DNA of 64,000 nt from JBHOQX01 sp042408595 (GTDB taxonomy: Bacteria > Chloroflexota > Chloroflexia > Chloroflexales > Roseiflexaceae): NCBI GenBank assembly GCA_042408595.1, contig JBHOQX010000085.1, forward strand, positions 1 to 64,000. The letters are read 5' to 3'. This document shows, piece by piece, positions 34,838 to 43,271 of this stretch. Each line of letters begins with the position of its first letter. Position 1 is the stretch's first letter. The notes under the pieces are model-generated. The model saw only the letters and a list, made by a program, of their open reading frames with translations, searched no databases and was not told where the DNA came from. The position numbers and the translations under genes were made by a program.

Positions 34838-35830
34838 ATGTTCGGCTCAGCCATCCTCGATGTCGCGATCGGTCTGGTCTTCACCTTCACCCTGCTCAGC
34901 CTGATCTGCTCGGCGGTGAACGAGCTGATCGCCGCCGTGCTGGCGACGCGGGCGGTGGTGCTGGAGCGGGCGATCCGCGACATGCTCTTCGGCGCGGAAG
35001 TCCAACCGGCCTGGTCGCGCCAGCCGGTGCCGCTCGACCAGGCGTTCTTCGACCACCCGATGGTGCGCGGGCTGGTGGCGGGCCGGCGCGGCGCGGTGCT
35101 GCGCCAGCCGCCGGGCCAGCCCGTGATCGCGATGGAAGGCGACCTGGCCGGGCTGCCGCCGGGTGCGCGCTTCAACGGGTGGATACGCAGCAAGCGCCCG
35201 GCTTATATCCCCGCCTGGCTCTTCGCCCACACGCTGCTCGACATCCTGGTTCCGGAGGGCGAATCGCGCACCGTCGCCGATGTGCGCGGTGCCATCCAGA
35301 AGCTGGACGGCGGCCAGAGCAACGCGTTCAAGCAGATGCTGCTCGGCCTGCTGGCGGATGTCGAGGGCGATATCGGCGCGGCCCGGGCTTTGCTCGAACG
35401 GTGGTACGACGAGGCGATGGAGCGACTATCTGGCTGGTACAAGCGCCAGGCGATGTGGCGTATCTTCGTGATCGCCCTGGTCGTCGTGACAGCGTTCGGC
35501 GTCGATTCGCTCGCGCTCGCCGACCATCTGTATCGTGACGGCGCGCTGCGGGCGGCGGTGTCCGGCGCCGCCGAGAGCCTGGCGCGCGAGGGATTGCCCA
35601 CTGGCAGCGGCCAGGTGGTCTTCGACAAGATGACCGGCCAGATCGACCGGCTACAACTCCCGATCGGCTGGGGCGAGCCGCTGCGCCCGACCGACGGCCG
35701 CGGCTGGCTGCTGCGCGTCCTCGGCCTGCTGCTGACGGTGATCGCCGTGGCGCAGGGCGCGCCGTTCTGGTTCGACCTGCTCGGCAAACTGGTGAATGTG
35801 CGTGCGGCCGGCGCGCCACCGAAGACATGA
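34838..35830 (+). CDS. Hypothetical membrane protein
   Basis: This 330-residue protein is not assigned to a named family. It starts with a strong helix (AILDVAIGLVFTFTLLSLIC) and the motif SAVNELIAA. A long soluble part follows, with helices KLDGGQSNAFKQMLLGLLAD and ALLERWYDEAMERLSGWYK. Then come a second membrane helix (MWRIFVIALVVVTAFGV) and a C-terminal helix (LLRVLGLLLTVIAVAQGA) with PFWFDLLGKLVNVR. The two ends match a type of conserved membrane protein seen in many bacteria without known function. GGGAG upstream fits ATG 34838. Confidence 0.7.
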   Translation: MFGSAILDVAIGLVFTFTLLSLICSAVNELIAAVLATRAVVLERAIRDMLFGAEVQPAWSRQPVPLDQAFFDHPMVRGLVAGRRGAVLRQPPGQPVIAMEGDLAGLPPGARFNGWIRSKRPAYIPAWLFAHTLLDILVPEGESRTVADVRGAIQKLDGGQSNAFKQMLLGLLADVEGDIGAARALLERWYDEAMERLSGWYKRQAMWRIFVIALVVVTAFGVDSLALADHLYRDGALRAAVSGAAESLAREGLPTGSGQVVFDKMTGQIDRLQLPIGWGEPLRPTDGRGWLLRVLGLLLTVIAVAQGAPFWFDLLGKLVNVRAAGAPPKT

Positions 35831-35849
35831 CACGATGGTCGGGCGGACG

Positions 35850-36005
35850 GTGGCGCGTGCACGGCGGCAGACAAAGGACGAAAGCCGCGAGCAGGCCCGG
35901 CCGCGCTCGCGGTCGTCGCGTGCCTGTCCCCTCCGCATTCGCCCGTCATCCGTCGCCGCCCCTCGTCCCTTGCCCGCACTTTGTCCGTCGTTGGTCAACC
36001 GCAGT
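35850..36005. repeat. Microsatellite-like CGTCGTCC/GGACGAA tract upstream of rlmN
   Basis: The gap holds GACAAAGGACGAAAGCC on the left. Many CGTC, CCCGTC and TCCGTCG units lie on the right (such as CGCCCGTCATCCGTCGCC and TTTGTCCGTCGTTGG), so the two halves are partly complementary. No conserved gene fits. This is the same repeat class as at 37195-37380, 53865-53975 and 55136-55247. Confidence 0.55.
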
Positions 36006-36019
36006 CCGCCGCGATCATG

Positions 36020-36025
36020 TATAAT
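36020..36025 (+). promoter_or_regulatory. TATAAT -10 box implying a leaderless rlmN transcript
   Basis: TATAAT ends eight bases before GTG 36033, so transcription would begin at about 36032-36033, on the start codon itself. No good -35 is found at normal spacing. The absence of any ribosome-binding sequence before the GTG agrees with a leaderless message. Confidence 0.45.
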
Positions 36026-36032
36026 TCCCGGC

Positions 36033-37193
36033 GTGCAACCCGCAGCGCACAACCTGTACGATCTGAGTCTGGCCGGGCTCGAGGCGTTGATGCGCGACTT
36101 TGGCCAGCCGGCCTACCGCGCCCGCCAGCTCTACCGCCAGCTCTACGCCGGGCTGGCCGATGACCCGCGCGCGATGACCGACCTGCCGCTGGCGCTGCGC
36201 GAGCGCCTGGCCGCCGAGACGCGCCTGGGCACGCTGGAGCTGGCCCGCGTCCAGACCGCCGACAACGGCCTGACGCGCAAGGCTCTCTTTCGCCTGCCCG
36301 ACGGCGCGGTCGTCGAGACGGTGCTGATGGTCTACCCCGACCGCGCCACCGCCTGCGTCTCGACTCAGGCCGGCTGCGCGATGGGGTGCGTCTTCTGCGC
36401 CACCGGCAAGCTCGGCCTGCTGCGCAACCTCTCCGCCGGCGAGATCGTCCAGCAGGCGCTGTGGGCAGCGCGGGAGGTACAGCGTGTCGAGCGCAGGGTT
36501 CATGATTGGGGAACCCTCAACCGAGACGCCGACCGTTGGGCATCCGACGAAGCACAACGCAGCACGCCGAACGCTGAACTCAGCACGCGTCGGCTGACCA
36601 ACATCGTCTTCATGGGCATGGGCGAGCCGTTCGCCAACTACGACCGCTGGTGGCAGGCGGTCGAGCGGCTGCACGACCCGCAGGGCTTCAACATGGGCGC
36701 GCGCAGCATGACGGTCTCGACGGTCGGGCTGCCGCCGGGCATCCGCCGGCTGGCCGGCGAGCGGCTGCCGGTCAATCTGGCGATCTCGCTGCACGCCCCG
36801 GACGATGCGTTGCGCGCCGAGTTGATGCCGATCAACCGGCGCTATCCGCTGGCTGACCTGCTGGCCGCCACCCGCGAGTACATTGCGGCGACGCGCCGGC
36901 GTGTATCGTTCGAGTATGTCCTGCTGCAGGGCAGGAATGACCGGCCGGAGCAGGCCGACGCGCTCGCCGACCTGATCGGTGGGATGCTCTGCCATGTCAA
37001 CTTGATCCCCTGGAACCCGGTGCCGGGTGCGCCGCTCGACCGCCCGACCTGGGGCCGTGTCCTGGCGTTCCAGCGCGTGCTGCAGACGCGCAATATCCCC
37101 TGCACTGTGCGCGTCGAGCGCGGCCTGGCGATCGCCGCGGCCTGCGGCCAGCTCGCCGGGAGCAGCGTGGAGATCCCGCTGGCGGTGGGGTAG
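36033..37193 (+). CDS. rlmN: 23S rRNA/tRNA adenine-C2 methyltransferase RlmN with an inserted loop
   Basis: This 386-residue radical-SAM enzyme makes m2A2503 in 23S rRNA and m2A37 in some tRNAs. It has the 4Fe-4S motif CAMGCVFC, the family blocks LTNIVFMGMGEPFANYD and VNLIPWNPV, and a C-terminal Cys in AACGQL that forms the methyl-bridge. Between QQALWAAREVQRVE and RRLTNIVFMGMGEP lie about 32 unconserved residues (36490-36597, including DWGTLNRDADRW). The family normally has a short turn there. GTG 36033 is chosen by alignment to the family start; there is no clear ribosome-binding site. Confidence 0.92.
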   Translation: MQPAAHNLYDLSLAGLEALMRDFGQPAYRARQLYRQLYAGLADDPRAMTDLPLALRERLAAETRLGTLELARVQTADNGLTRKALFRLPDGAVVETVLMVYPDRATACVSTQAGCAMGCVFCATGKLGLLRNLSAGEIVQQALWAAREVQRVERRVHDWGTLNRDADRWASDEAQRSTPNAELSTRRLTNIVFMGMGEPFANYDRWWQAVERLHDPQGFNMGARSMTVSTVGLPPGIRRLAGERLPVNLAISLHAPDDALRAELMPINRRYPLADLLAATREYIAATRRRVSFEYVLLQGRNDRPEQADALADLIGGMLCHVNLIPWNPVPGAPLDRPTWGRVLAFQRVLQTRNIPCTVRVERGLAIAAACGQLAGSSVEIPLAVG

Positions 37194-37194
37194 G

Positions 37195-37380
37195 GCGACG
37201 GTGGGCGGTGGGCGATGGACAGTGGACGAACCACGAAAGCAGGTCCGGCCACATTCATGGCTGTGCCGTCGTCCCTCGTCCGGCATCTCTCATCCCTCGT
37301 CCGTCGCTCTTCGCCGCCCGTCGTCCGTCGTCCGTCGCCCGTCGTCCGTCGTCTCTCGTCCAATAGGTGCCCTTCCATCT
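37195..37380. repeat. Microsatellite-like GGTGGGCGATGG / CGTCGTCCGTCG tract
   Basis: The gap begins with purine-rich units (CGGTGGGCGGTGGGCGATGG) and passes through a short spacer. It ends in a long run of CCGTC, CGTCGTCC and CGTCTCTCGTCC units, so opposite ends can base-pair. It separates rlmN from the M1 peptidase. No gene or promoter was recognised in it. Confidence 0.6.
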
Positions 37381-37395
37381 AAAGTCCTGCAGCAT

Positions 37396-39243
37396 ATGAA
37401 AATCCCGCGCCTCTCAGCCCTCTGCGCCCTTTGCGCGCTGCTTGCCGCACTGTGCGGCAGCGTTCGGCCGGCCGCGGGGCAGCCGCTCCTGCCGGCGCCC
37501 CTCGCCAGCGCGCCCGAGGTCGCGTCCTACACGATCGATGCCCGGCTCGACCCGGCGACCAAGACCGTGCACGGAACCGGGCAGATTCGCTACACCAATC
37601 CGTCCAACGACACGTTACGCGAGCTGGTGCTGCACCTCTATCTCAACGCCTTCAGCAGCCTCGACACCTACTGGATGCGGACGTCGGGCGGCAACCTGCG
37701 CGGCTTTCGAGCCAGCCCGACCGAGCTCGGCGGCATCACCGTCGAACGGTTGCAGCAGGCAGGCGGGCCGGACCTGCTCGCCTCGGCCACGATCAGCGAG
37801 ACGGTGATGCGCGTGCCGCTGCCCGGGCCGCTCGCGCCCGGTGCGACGATCACCCTCGACACCGCCTGGACGAGCAAGCTGCCGCGCGTCTTCGCCCGCA
37901 CCGGCTACGGCGGACGAAACGACACCTTCTTCATGGTCGGGCAGTGGTATCCGAAGATGGCGGTCTACGACCGCGGCCGCTGGGACGACATCCCCTGGCA
38001 CGGCAACGCCGAGTTTTTCCACGATTTCGGCCGCTACGACCTGACGGTGCGCGCCCCGCCGGAGTATGTCGTCGCCGCCACGGGTGTGCCCGCGGGCGAG
38101 CCACGTGTGGAGGGTGGCGCGAAGGTCTGGCGCTTCAGCAACACCAATGTCACCGATGTCGCCTTCGCCGCCTCGCCCGACTTCCAGGTGCGCCAGACGC
38201 GCGCGGCGAACGGTGTCGATGTCGTGCTGTACCTGCTGCCGGAGCACGCCGCCGCCGAGCGCGAATACCTCAGCACGGCGACCGGCGCAGTCGCGGCGTT
38301 CAGCGAATGGTACGGCCTTTACCCGCACCCGCGATTGACGGTGGTGGATGTGCCGGACAGCGCGGCCGGCGCGGGCGGCATGGAGTACCCGACGCTGGTG
38401 ACCGGCGGGACGCTCGGCGCGCCGCTCACCTCCGGGCTGGTGGCGGTCGTCACCGCGCACGAGATCGGGCACCAGTGGTGGCCGATGCAGACCGCCACGC
38501 ATGAAGGGCGCGAGCCCTGGCTGGACGAGGGCCTGACCGAGTACAGCGGCAATCGCTACCTGGCCGAGGTCGGCCACCGGATCGGCGCCGGCGCCGTGTC
38601 CATCGACCCGGAGCGCCTGGAGCGCAGCCAGGCCGCGCTCGGGGCGAAGGAGCCGATCAACCGGGCGGCCTGGGACTACACCGGCGCCGCCTATGGCGCT
38701 GCGGTCTACGGCAAGACCGCGATCGGCCTCTGGACGCTGGAGCGGACGGTGGGGACCGGGCGCTTCCGCCAGGCGATGGCCGGCTACCTCGCTGCCTATC
38801 GCTATCGCCACCCGACCGCCGCCGAGTTCCGTGCCGCGATCGAGGCGACGCTTGGGCCGCAGCCCTGGTTCTTCGACCAGTATGCCCGCGGCGGCGAGAT
38901 CGACTACGCCGCCGGCCCGATCGACAACATGGCGGACGGCGCGACGATCACGGTGATGCGCGAGGGCGATGTGGCCGTGCCGGTGGATGTGCGCGTCACC
39001 CTGGCGAGCGGTGTCGAGCGGCTGGAAAGGTGGGACGGGGCACCGCCGGAGGCGACTTTCCGTTACCCAGGCCAGCAGGTGGCGCGCGTCGAGGTGGACC
39101 CGGAGCGCAAGCTGGTCGCCGAGATGGACGTGACCGACAACGGCGCCAGCACAGCCATCGAAGTGGCGCCGGCGGCCACGCTGGCCAGCCGGCTGATCTT
39201 CGTGTTCCAGACGATCGCGCAGACGCTGGGGCTCTTCGGGTGA
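37396..39243 (+). CDS. Secreted M1-family zinc metallopeptidase
   Basis: This 615-residue aminopeptidase-like protein carries a signal peptide (LSALCALCALLAALCGSV, about 5-22). A beta-sandwich N-domain follows (YTIDARLDPATKTVHGTGQI, typical of M1). The catalytic core has HEIGHQWW and, 18 residues on, the Glu in LDEGLTEY. The GGMEYPTLV stretch corresponds to the GAMEN substrate motif. It acts outside the membrane or at its surface. The signal peptide is encoded by a repetitive CTCTGCGCC-type sequence and contains four Cys. ATG 37396 lacks an obvious ribosome-binding site. Confidence 0.9.
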   Translation: MKIPRLSALCALCALLAALCGSVRPAAGQPLLPAPLASAPEVASYTIDARLDPATKTVHGTGQIRYTNPSNDTLRELVLHLYLNAFSSLDTYWMRTSGGNLRGFRASPTELGGITVERLQQAGGPDLLASATISETVMRVPLPGPLAPGATITLDTAWTSKLPRVFARTGYGGRNDTFFMVGQWYPKMAVYDRGRWDDIPWHGNAEFFHDFGRYDLTVRAPPEYVVAATGVPAGEPRVEGGAKVWRFSNTNVTDVAFAASPDFQVRQTRAANGVDVVLYLLPEHAAAEREYLSTATGAVAAFSEWYGLYPHPRLTVVDVPDSAAGAGGMEYPTLVTGGTLGAPLTSGLVAVVTAHEIGHQWWPMQTATHEGREPWLDEGLTEYSGNRYLAEVGHRIGAGAVSIDPERLERSQAALGAKEPINRAAWDYTGAAYGAAVYGKTAIGLWTLERTVGTGRFRQAMAGYLAAYRYRHPTAAEFRAAIEATLGPQPWFFDQYARGGEIDYAAGPIDNMADGATITVMREGDVAVPVDVRVTLASGVERLERWDGAPPEATFRYPGQQVARVEVDPERKLVAEMDVTDNGASTAIEVAPAATLASRLIFVFQTIAQTLGLFG

Positions 39244-39334
39244 GGCCCAGATGGCCAGATGTCAGACGTCAGACCGTCAGATCGATGAAAAGGGAACCCC
39301 GCGCCGCTGGCCACGCGGCGGGAAACACGAAACG

Positions 39335-40198
39335 ATGAACACTGCACTCATCCCTGCCCTTGTTACCGGGCTGCGGCGCGCGCAGCGGCTGGCGCTGCTG
39401 CTGCCGCTCTACCTGGCCGGCCTGCTGCTCGGGCTGGTCCAGACCTGGCCGCTCTGGGCGAATGGGCGCGGCACGCTGACCAACCCCTTCCTGGGCGTGC
39501 TGGCGACCGGCGGGGCGGACGCGCTGGTCGATCTCTTCCTGGGCCGGCCGGAGGCGGGCGGACAGGCGGCCCAGTGGGTGCTGGGGACGCTGGGGCTGGC
39601 GCTCGTCTTCGGCGGGGCGTACAACTTCTTCGCCGGCGGCATCCTCGAAGCCTAGACGGGACGCCGCCGGTTCTGGGCCGGCTGCTGGCGCTTCTTCCTC
39701 CCCTTCGTGGCGCTCGGCGCGCTACTGCTGCCGCTCGCGCTCCTGGCGGGCGTACTCGCCGCGCTGGCCGGGTCGTTCCTGGGCGGCGCGGCGGGGGGAG
39801 TCGTCGCGGCGCTGGCGCTGCTGCTGCTCAACGCGGTCGGCGAGGCGGCCCGCGCGCTCGCCGTGGCCCGCGACCGGCGCAACCCGTTCGTGCTGCTGGG
39901 CCGGGCGTTCGCGTTCTGCGCGCGCCACCCCGGCCTGCTGCTCCTGGCGCTTGCCGGGGCGCTGCTCCACGCCGCCCTTGCGGCGCTCTATGCCGCGCTC
40001 GCGGCGGGGATCGGCAACGCGCTCCTGCTGATCGCCGCCCAGCAACTCGCTGTGCTCGGCTGGCTGTGGGTCAAGCTGCTGCGGCTGGCGTGGGCGCTGA
40101 GTTATGTCGAAGCCGCGGACGGCCAAGCGGCCAGCCGGCTGGAGATCAGCCCGCCGGCCGGCGGCCCGGGCGAGCCGCAGCTGACCATCCTTGAATGA
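39335..40198 (+). pseudogene. Polytopic membrane protein gene split by an in-frame amber codon
   Basis: Residues 1-106 (from ATG 39335) end at TAG 39653-39655. The same frame then continues for 181 codons to 40198 without another stop. The join reads GGILEA-stop-TGRRRFWAGCWRFF, as in a single membrane protein with helices on both sides. A C-to-T change in CAG would create this TAG. The downstream part could in principle restart near 39707. Alternatives are suppression, a sequencing error, or two genes. The family is unknown to me; the whole would have six or seven helices. Confidence 0.6.
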
Positions 40199-40348
40199 AG
40201 GATTGACCACCACCGACATCGCCGGTGCGTGCGCAAGGAATGCTTGTAGGCAGAAACATACAGGCAACAGCACCAGAAAGCCCGATCCCTCCTTGGAAGC
40301 CTCTTCGCGGCACCGCACGCGTATGAGGGGACGCGGCGCATCACGAAC

Positions 40349-40385
40349 GGTGGGCGAACGGCCGTGAGACGGCCGCTCGCCCACC
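40349..40385. repeat. 17-bp hairpin upstream of hisS
   Basis: GGTGGGCGAACGGCCGT (40349-40365) pairs with ACGGCCGCTCGCCCACC (40369-40385) around a GAG loop, with a single A-C mismatch. It lies between the split membrane gene and the hisS promoter and has no T run. It may end the upstream transcript or be a palindromic repeat. The rest of the 249-base gap holds no gene. Confidence 0.6.
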
Positions 40386-40404
40386 GCACCTCGCCCGTCC
40401 GCTG

Positions 40405-40413
40405 TGGTATCAT
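40405..40413 (+). promoter_or_regulatory. Extended -10 candidate for hisS (TGGTATCAT)
   Basis: TG-G-TATCAT is an extended -10 with five of six hexamer matches (hexamer 40408-40413). No good -35 was seen. The message would start near 40420, 28 bases before ATG 40448. Confidence 0.45.
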
Positions 40414-40447
40414 ACCGGCCGAACCGGACAAGCGGAGCGTGGGCGCG

Positions 40448-41770
40448 ATGAGCAACCGTCCTCAGAACATCAAAGGCATGCGCGATCACCTGCCGCGGCA
40501 GATGATCCTGCGCCAATACATCATCAACACCCTGATCGCTGTCTTCGAACGCTACGGCTTCGAGCCGCTGCAAACGCCTGTCGTCGAATATTACGAGACG
40601 CTGATGGGCAAGTACGGCGACGAGGAGAAGCTGATCTATCACTTCGAGGACCACGGCGGGCGTCGGGTCGCCCTACGCTACGACCAGACCGTCCCGCTGG
40701 CGCGGGTCGTCGCCCAGTACCAGGGCGAGCTGCTGTTCCCCTGGCGGCGCTACGCGCTCGGCCCCAGCTACCGCGGCGAGCGGCCGGGGCGTGGGCGCTA
40801 TCGCGAGTTGTGGCAGGCGGATATCGACATCGTCGGGTCGGCCTCGCCGGTCGCCGACGCCGAGATTCTGGCGGTCCAGCACGAGGCGCTCGCGGCGCTC
40901 GGATTCACCAACGCCACCACGCTGCTCAACCACCGCGAGGTGCTCGGCGGGATCGGGCGGGTCGCCGGGCTGGACGACGCCACCGCCGCCGGGGTCTACC
41001 GGGCGATCGACAAGCTCGACAAGATCGGGCCGGAGGGCGTGCGCGAGGAGTTGCTGCGGCTCGGCATCGCCCCGGGGGTCGCTGCGCGCATCATGGCCAT
41101 CGTGTTGATCGACGGCCCGGCCCCGGACGTGCTGAAGGAGCTGTCGGAGCGGCTGGCCGGGGACGAGCGGGCGCAGCGGGCGCTCGACAACCTGCGGGCG
41201 ATCATCGCCCACGCTGGGGCGATGGGCGTGCCGCCGGCGAGCTATGCCATCGCGCCGCGCCTGGCGCGCGGGTTGTCGTACTACACCGGCGCGGTGTTCG
41301 AGGCGGTGATCGACAACCCGCCGATGGGCTCGCTGTTCGGCGGCGGGCGCTACGACGAACTGATCGGCATGTTCGCCGGCCGGCCCATCCCGACCGTCGG
41401 ACTGGCGTTCGGTATCGAGCGGCTGCACGATGTGATGGAAGAGCTCGGCATGGGGCCGCAGCATGCCACCGTCGCCGAGGCGTTCGTCACGCTCTTCAGC
41501 CCGGAGATGGCGGACGAAGCGCTGCGGCTGGCCGCCGAACTGCGCGCGGCCGGAGCCAAGGTCGAGACGGCGCTCGATCCCACGGAGAAGCTCGGCCGGC
41601 AGTTCCGCTACGCCGATCGACGCGGCATCCCGTTCGCGCTGGTGCTCGGGCCGGATGACCTGGCGCGCGGCGAGGTCGTGCTGAAGGATTTGCGCTCGGG
41701 CGAGCAGCGCACCGTCCCACGGACGCTGGCCGCTGCGGCGCTGCGCGAAGCTGCGGAGGAGGTCGCATGA
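40448..41770 (+). CDS. hisS: Histidyl-tRNA synthetase
   Basis: This 440-residue class II synthetase charges tRNA-His. It has motif 2 region FPWRRYALGPSYRGERPG, the HisA motif ARGLSYYTGAVFEA, motif 3 TVGLAFGIERL and a C-terminal anticodon-binding domain (about 340-440). The family opening is present (NIKGMRDHLPRQMILRQYI). The YRELWQADIDIVGS stretch fits HisRS rather than the HisZ regulatory paralogue. The start is ATG 40448. The stop overlaps the ATG of a decayed Uma2 gene by four bases. Confidence 0.93.
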   Translation: MSNRPQNIKGMRDHLPRQMILRQYIINTLIAVFERYGFEPLQTPVVEYYETLMGKYGDEEKLIYHFEDHGGRRVALRYDQTVPLARVVAQYQGELLFPWRRYALGPSYRGERPGRGRYRELWQADIDIVGSASPVADAEILAVQHEALAALGFTNATTLLNHREVLGGIGRVAGLDDATAAGVYRAIDKLDKIGPEGVREELLRLGIAPGVAARIMAIVLIDGPAPDVLKELSERLAGDERAQRALDNLRAIIAHAGAMGVPPASYAIAPRLARGLSYYTGAVFEAVIDNPPMGSLFGGGRYDELIGMFAGRPIPTVGLAFGIERLHDVMEELGMGPQHATVAEAFVTLFSPEMADEALRLAAELRAAGAKVETALDPTEKLGRQFRYADRRGIPFALVLGPDDLARGEVVLKDLRSGEQRTVPRTLAAAALREAAEEVA

Positions 41771-42270
41771 CCCCAACTCCAGACATGGGTGATGCGGCCG
41801 GGCAGCCGGCGTGGGAGGTCGCGCCGGTGGCCGTGGCGGGGGGACGCGCGTGAGGATAACGATGTTACGCTGACCCGCGGCACACATCTCCCCGTCGTGC
41901 TCGCCGGCGGCCGGGTTGAGGCGCTGCCGATGCCGACGCGCCCGCAGCAGAACAGTCGCTCTTCCTGGAGCGGCTGCGCGACGAGGCGCTTGAGTTTCCG
42001 GCAGGGCGGCGTTCTGGGCGCTCCCCTGCGCGTGCGTCTGTGCCCAGGCACGACCCCCGAGCCGGATGTGGTGCTGATGCTGGCCGAGCAGCGCGACCGC
42101 GACGGTGGGGATGTGTTCGATGGCGCAGATCGTGTCATCGACGTGGTCAGCGATGACGGCCCGGCACGCGATCTGGTGACGAAGCGCGGCGAGTGCGCGC
42201 GCCGGCATCCCCAAATGCTGGTCGGCTGCCCTGGATCCGGCGCCATTGGCGCACGAACATGCGCAACCCT
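41767..42270 (+). pseudogene. Degenerate Uma2 (DUF820) family gene
   Basis: Starting at ATG 41767 the frame reads MTPTPDMGDAAGQPAWEVA, a Uma2-type opening, but stops after 28 codons. Another frame carries RVEALPMPT, VLGAPLRVRLCPG, EPDVVLMLAEQ, GADRVIDVVSDDGPARDL and VTKRGECAR. These are the conserved blocks of Uma2 PD-(D/E)XK-like proteins, and they are interrupted by shifts near 41950 and 42215. Several indels are therefore needed to restore it. It explains most of the 557-base gap between hisS and the cyclodeaminase gene. Confidence 0.75.
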
Positions 42271-42327
42271 TACCGCTTGTTGTCGTCTATCGTCTATCAT
42301 CCGCTCATCCATACTGGAGGTACATCC

Positions 42328-42966
42328 GTGAGCGATCCGCTGCTGCATAAAACCGTCGGCCAGTTCCTGGACGAGCTGGCGAGCAGCGCCCCGACGCCCG
42401 GCGGCGGGAGCGTCGCCGCGCTGGCCGGGGCGATGGCCGCCGGCCTGCTCACCATGGTCTGCGACCTGACGATCGGCAAGAAGAACCACGTCGATTTTGA
42501 GGATGAGGCCAAAGCGCTGCGCGAGCGCGCCGAGACGCTGCGGGCCGAGTTGCAGCGCCTGGCCCAGGAGGACGTGGAGGTGTTCAACCGGCTCATGGCG
42601 GCCTACAAGCTCCCCCGCACCACCGAGGCCGATGCCGCGACGCGCCGCGCCGCCATCCAGCGGGTCACCCGCAGCGCGACCGAGGTGCCGCTACGCACCG
42701 CGCGGGCGATCGTCGGCCTGCTGCCGCTGTGCGCGCCGCTGGCCCGCCACGGCAACCGCAGCGCCGTGAGCGACGTGGGCGTCAGCGCGCTGCTGATCCA
42801 GGCGGCCGTGCCGGCGGCGCTGCTGAATGTCGAGATCAACCTGGCCGTGCTGGACGACCCGCTCTTTGTGCGCGAGGCGCGTGCCCAGGCGGATGACCTG
42901 ACGATCGGCCTGGACGAAGAGGTCGCCGGCGTGATGGCGATCGTTCGTGAGCGGCTGGCGGCCTGA
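42328..42966 (+). CDS. Cyclodeaminase/cyclohydrolase-family protein (FTCD_C type)
   Basis: This 212-residue helical protein has the start TVGQFLDELASSAPTPGGGSVAAL (quoted parts: SAPTPGGGSVAALAGAMA) and the downstream SDVGVSALLIQAA. Both are hallmarks of formiminotetrahydrofolate cyclodeaminase and methenyl-THF cyclohydrolase FchA. It interconverts one-carbon folates in the cytoplasm. GGAGG at 42316-42320 is seven bases before GTG 42328. FchA-type cyclohydrolase activity is more likely than histidine breakdown, since no hut genes are near. Confidence 0.88.
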   Translation: MSDPLLHKTVGQFLDELASSAPTPGGGSVAALAGAMAAGLLTMVCDLTIGKKNHVDFEDEAKALRERAETLRAELQRLAQEDVEVFNRLMAAYKLPRTTEADAATRRAAIQRVTRSATEVPLRTARAIVGLLPLCAPLARHGNRSAVSDVGVSALLIQAAVPAALLNVEINLAVLDDPLFVREARAQADDLTIGLDEEVAGVMAIVRERLAA

Positions 42967-43042
42967 TAGGCTTCGTGGCACGCATGTTGCATCTCCCTTC
43001 AGCATCGGCGCGTCGGTGCGCCGCCGAAGAAAGGAGACGGGC

Positions 43043-43249
43043 ATGATCAACTGGGATATCATCAAGGGCAAGTGGAACCAGCTCCAGGGCGAAGCCCGCA
43101 AGCAGTGGGGCCAGTTGACAGACGATGATTGGCAGCAGATCGCGGGGGAGCGCGACAAACTGATCGGGAAGCTGCAGGAGCGCTACGGCTGGGCGCGCGA
43201 GGACGCTGAGCGTCGCGCAGATGAATTCTTCAGCGCCCACCATAGGTAA
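43043..43249 (+). CDS. CsbD-family stress protein
   Basis: This 68-residue protein matches the CsbD family from start to end: INWDIIKGKWNQLQGEARKQ, then WGQLTDDDWQQIAGERDKL and LIGKLQERYGWAREDAERR. It forms a small helical bundle, probably cytoplasmic and induced by general stress, of unclear function. AAGGAGA upstream fits ATG 43043. A 13-bp hairpin follows the stop. Confidence 0.92.
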   Translation: MINWDIIKGKWNQLQGEARKQWGQLTDDDWQQIAGERDKLIGKLQERYGWAREDAERRADEFFSAHHR

Positions 43250-43271
43250 CCCTCGCCGCCGAGATGGACTC

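Noticed and set aside
35850..37380. CRISPR array suggested by repeated CGTCGTCC units
   Set aside because: Units are short and degenerate with no uniform spacers and no cas genes; they are microsatellite-like tracts.
40199..40447. T-box riboswitch before hisS
   Set aside because: The strong hairpin and position are suggestive, but no AGGGTGGNACCGCG-like T-box sequence or specifier loop is present.
41608..42489. 293-residue minus-strand ORF opposite hisS, Uma2 and the cyclodeaminase gene
   Set aside because: Arg/Ser/Pro-rich composition typical of antisense frames in GC-rich DNA; the plus strand carries conserved families throughout.
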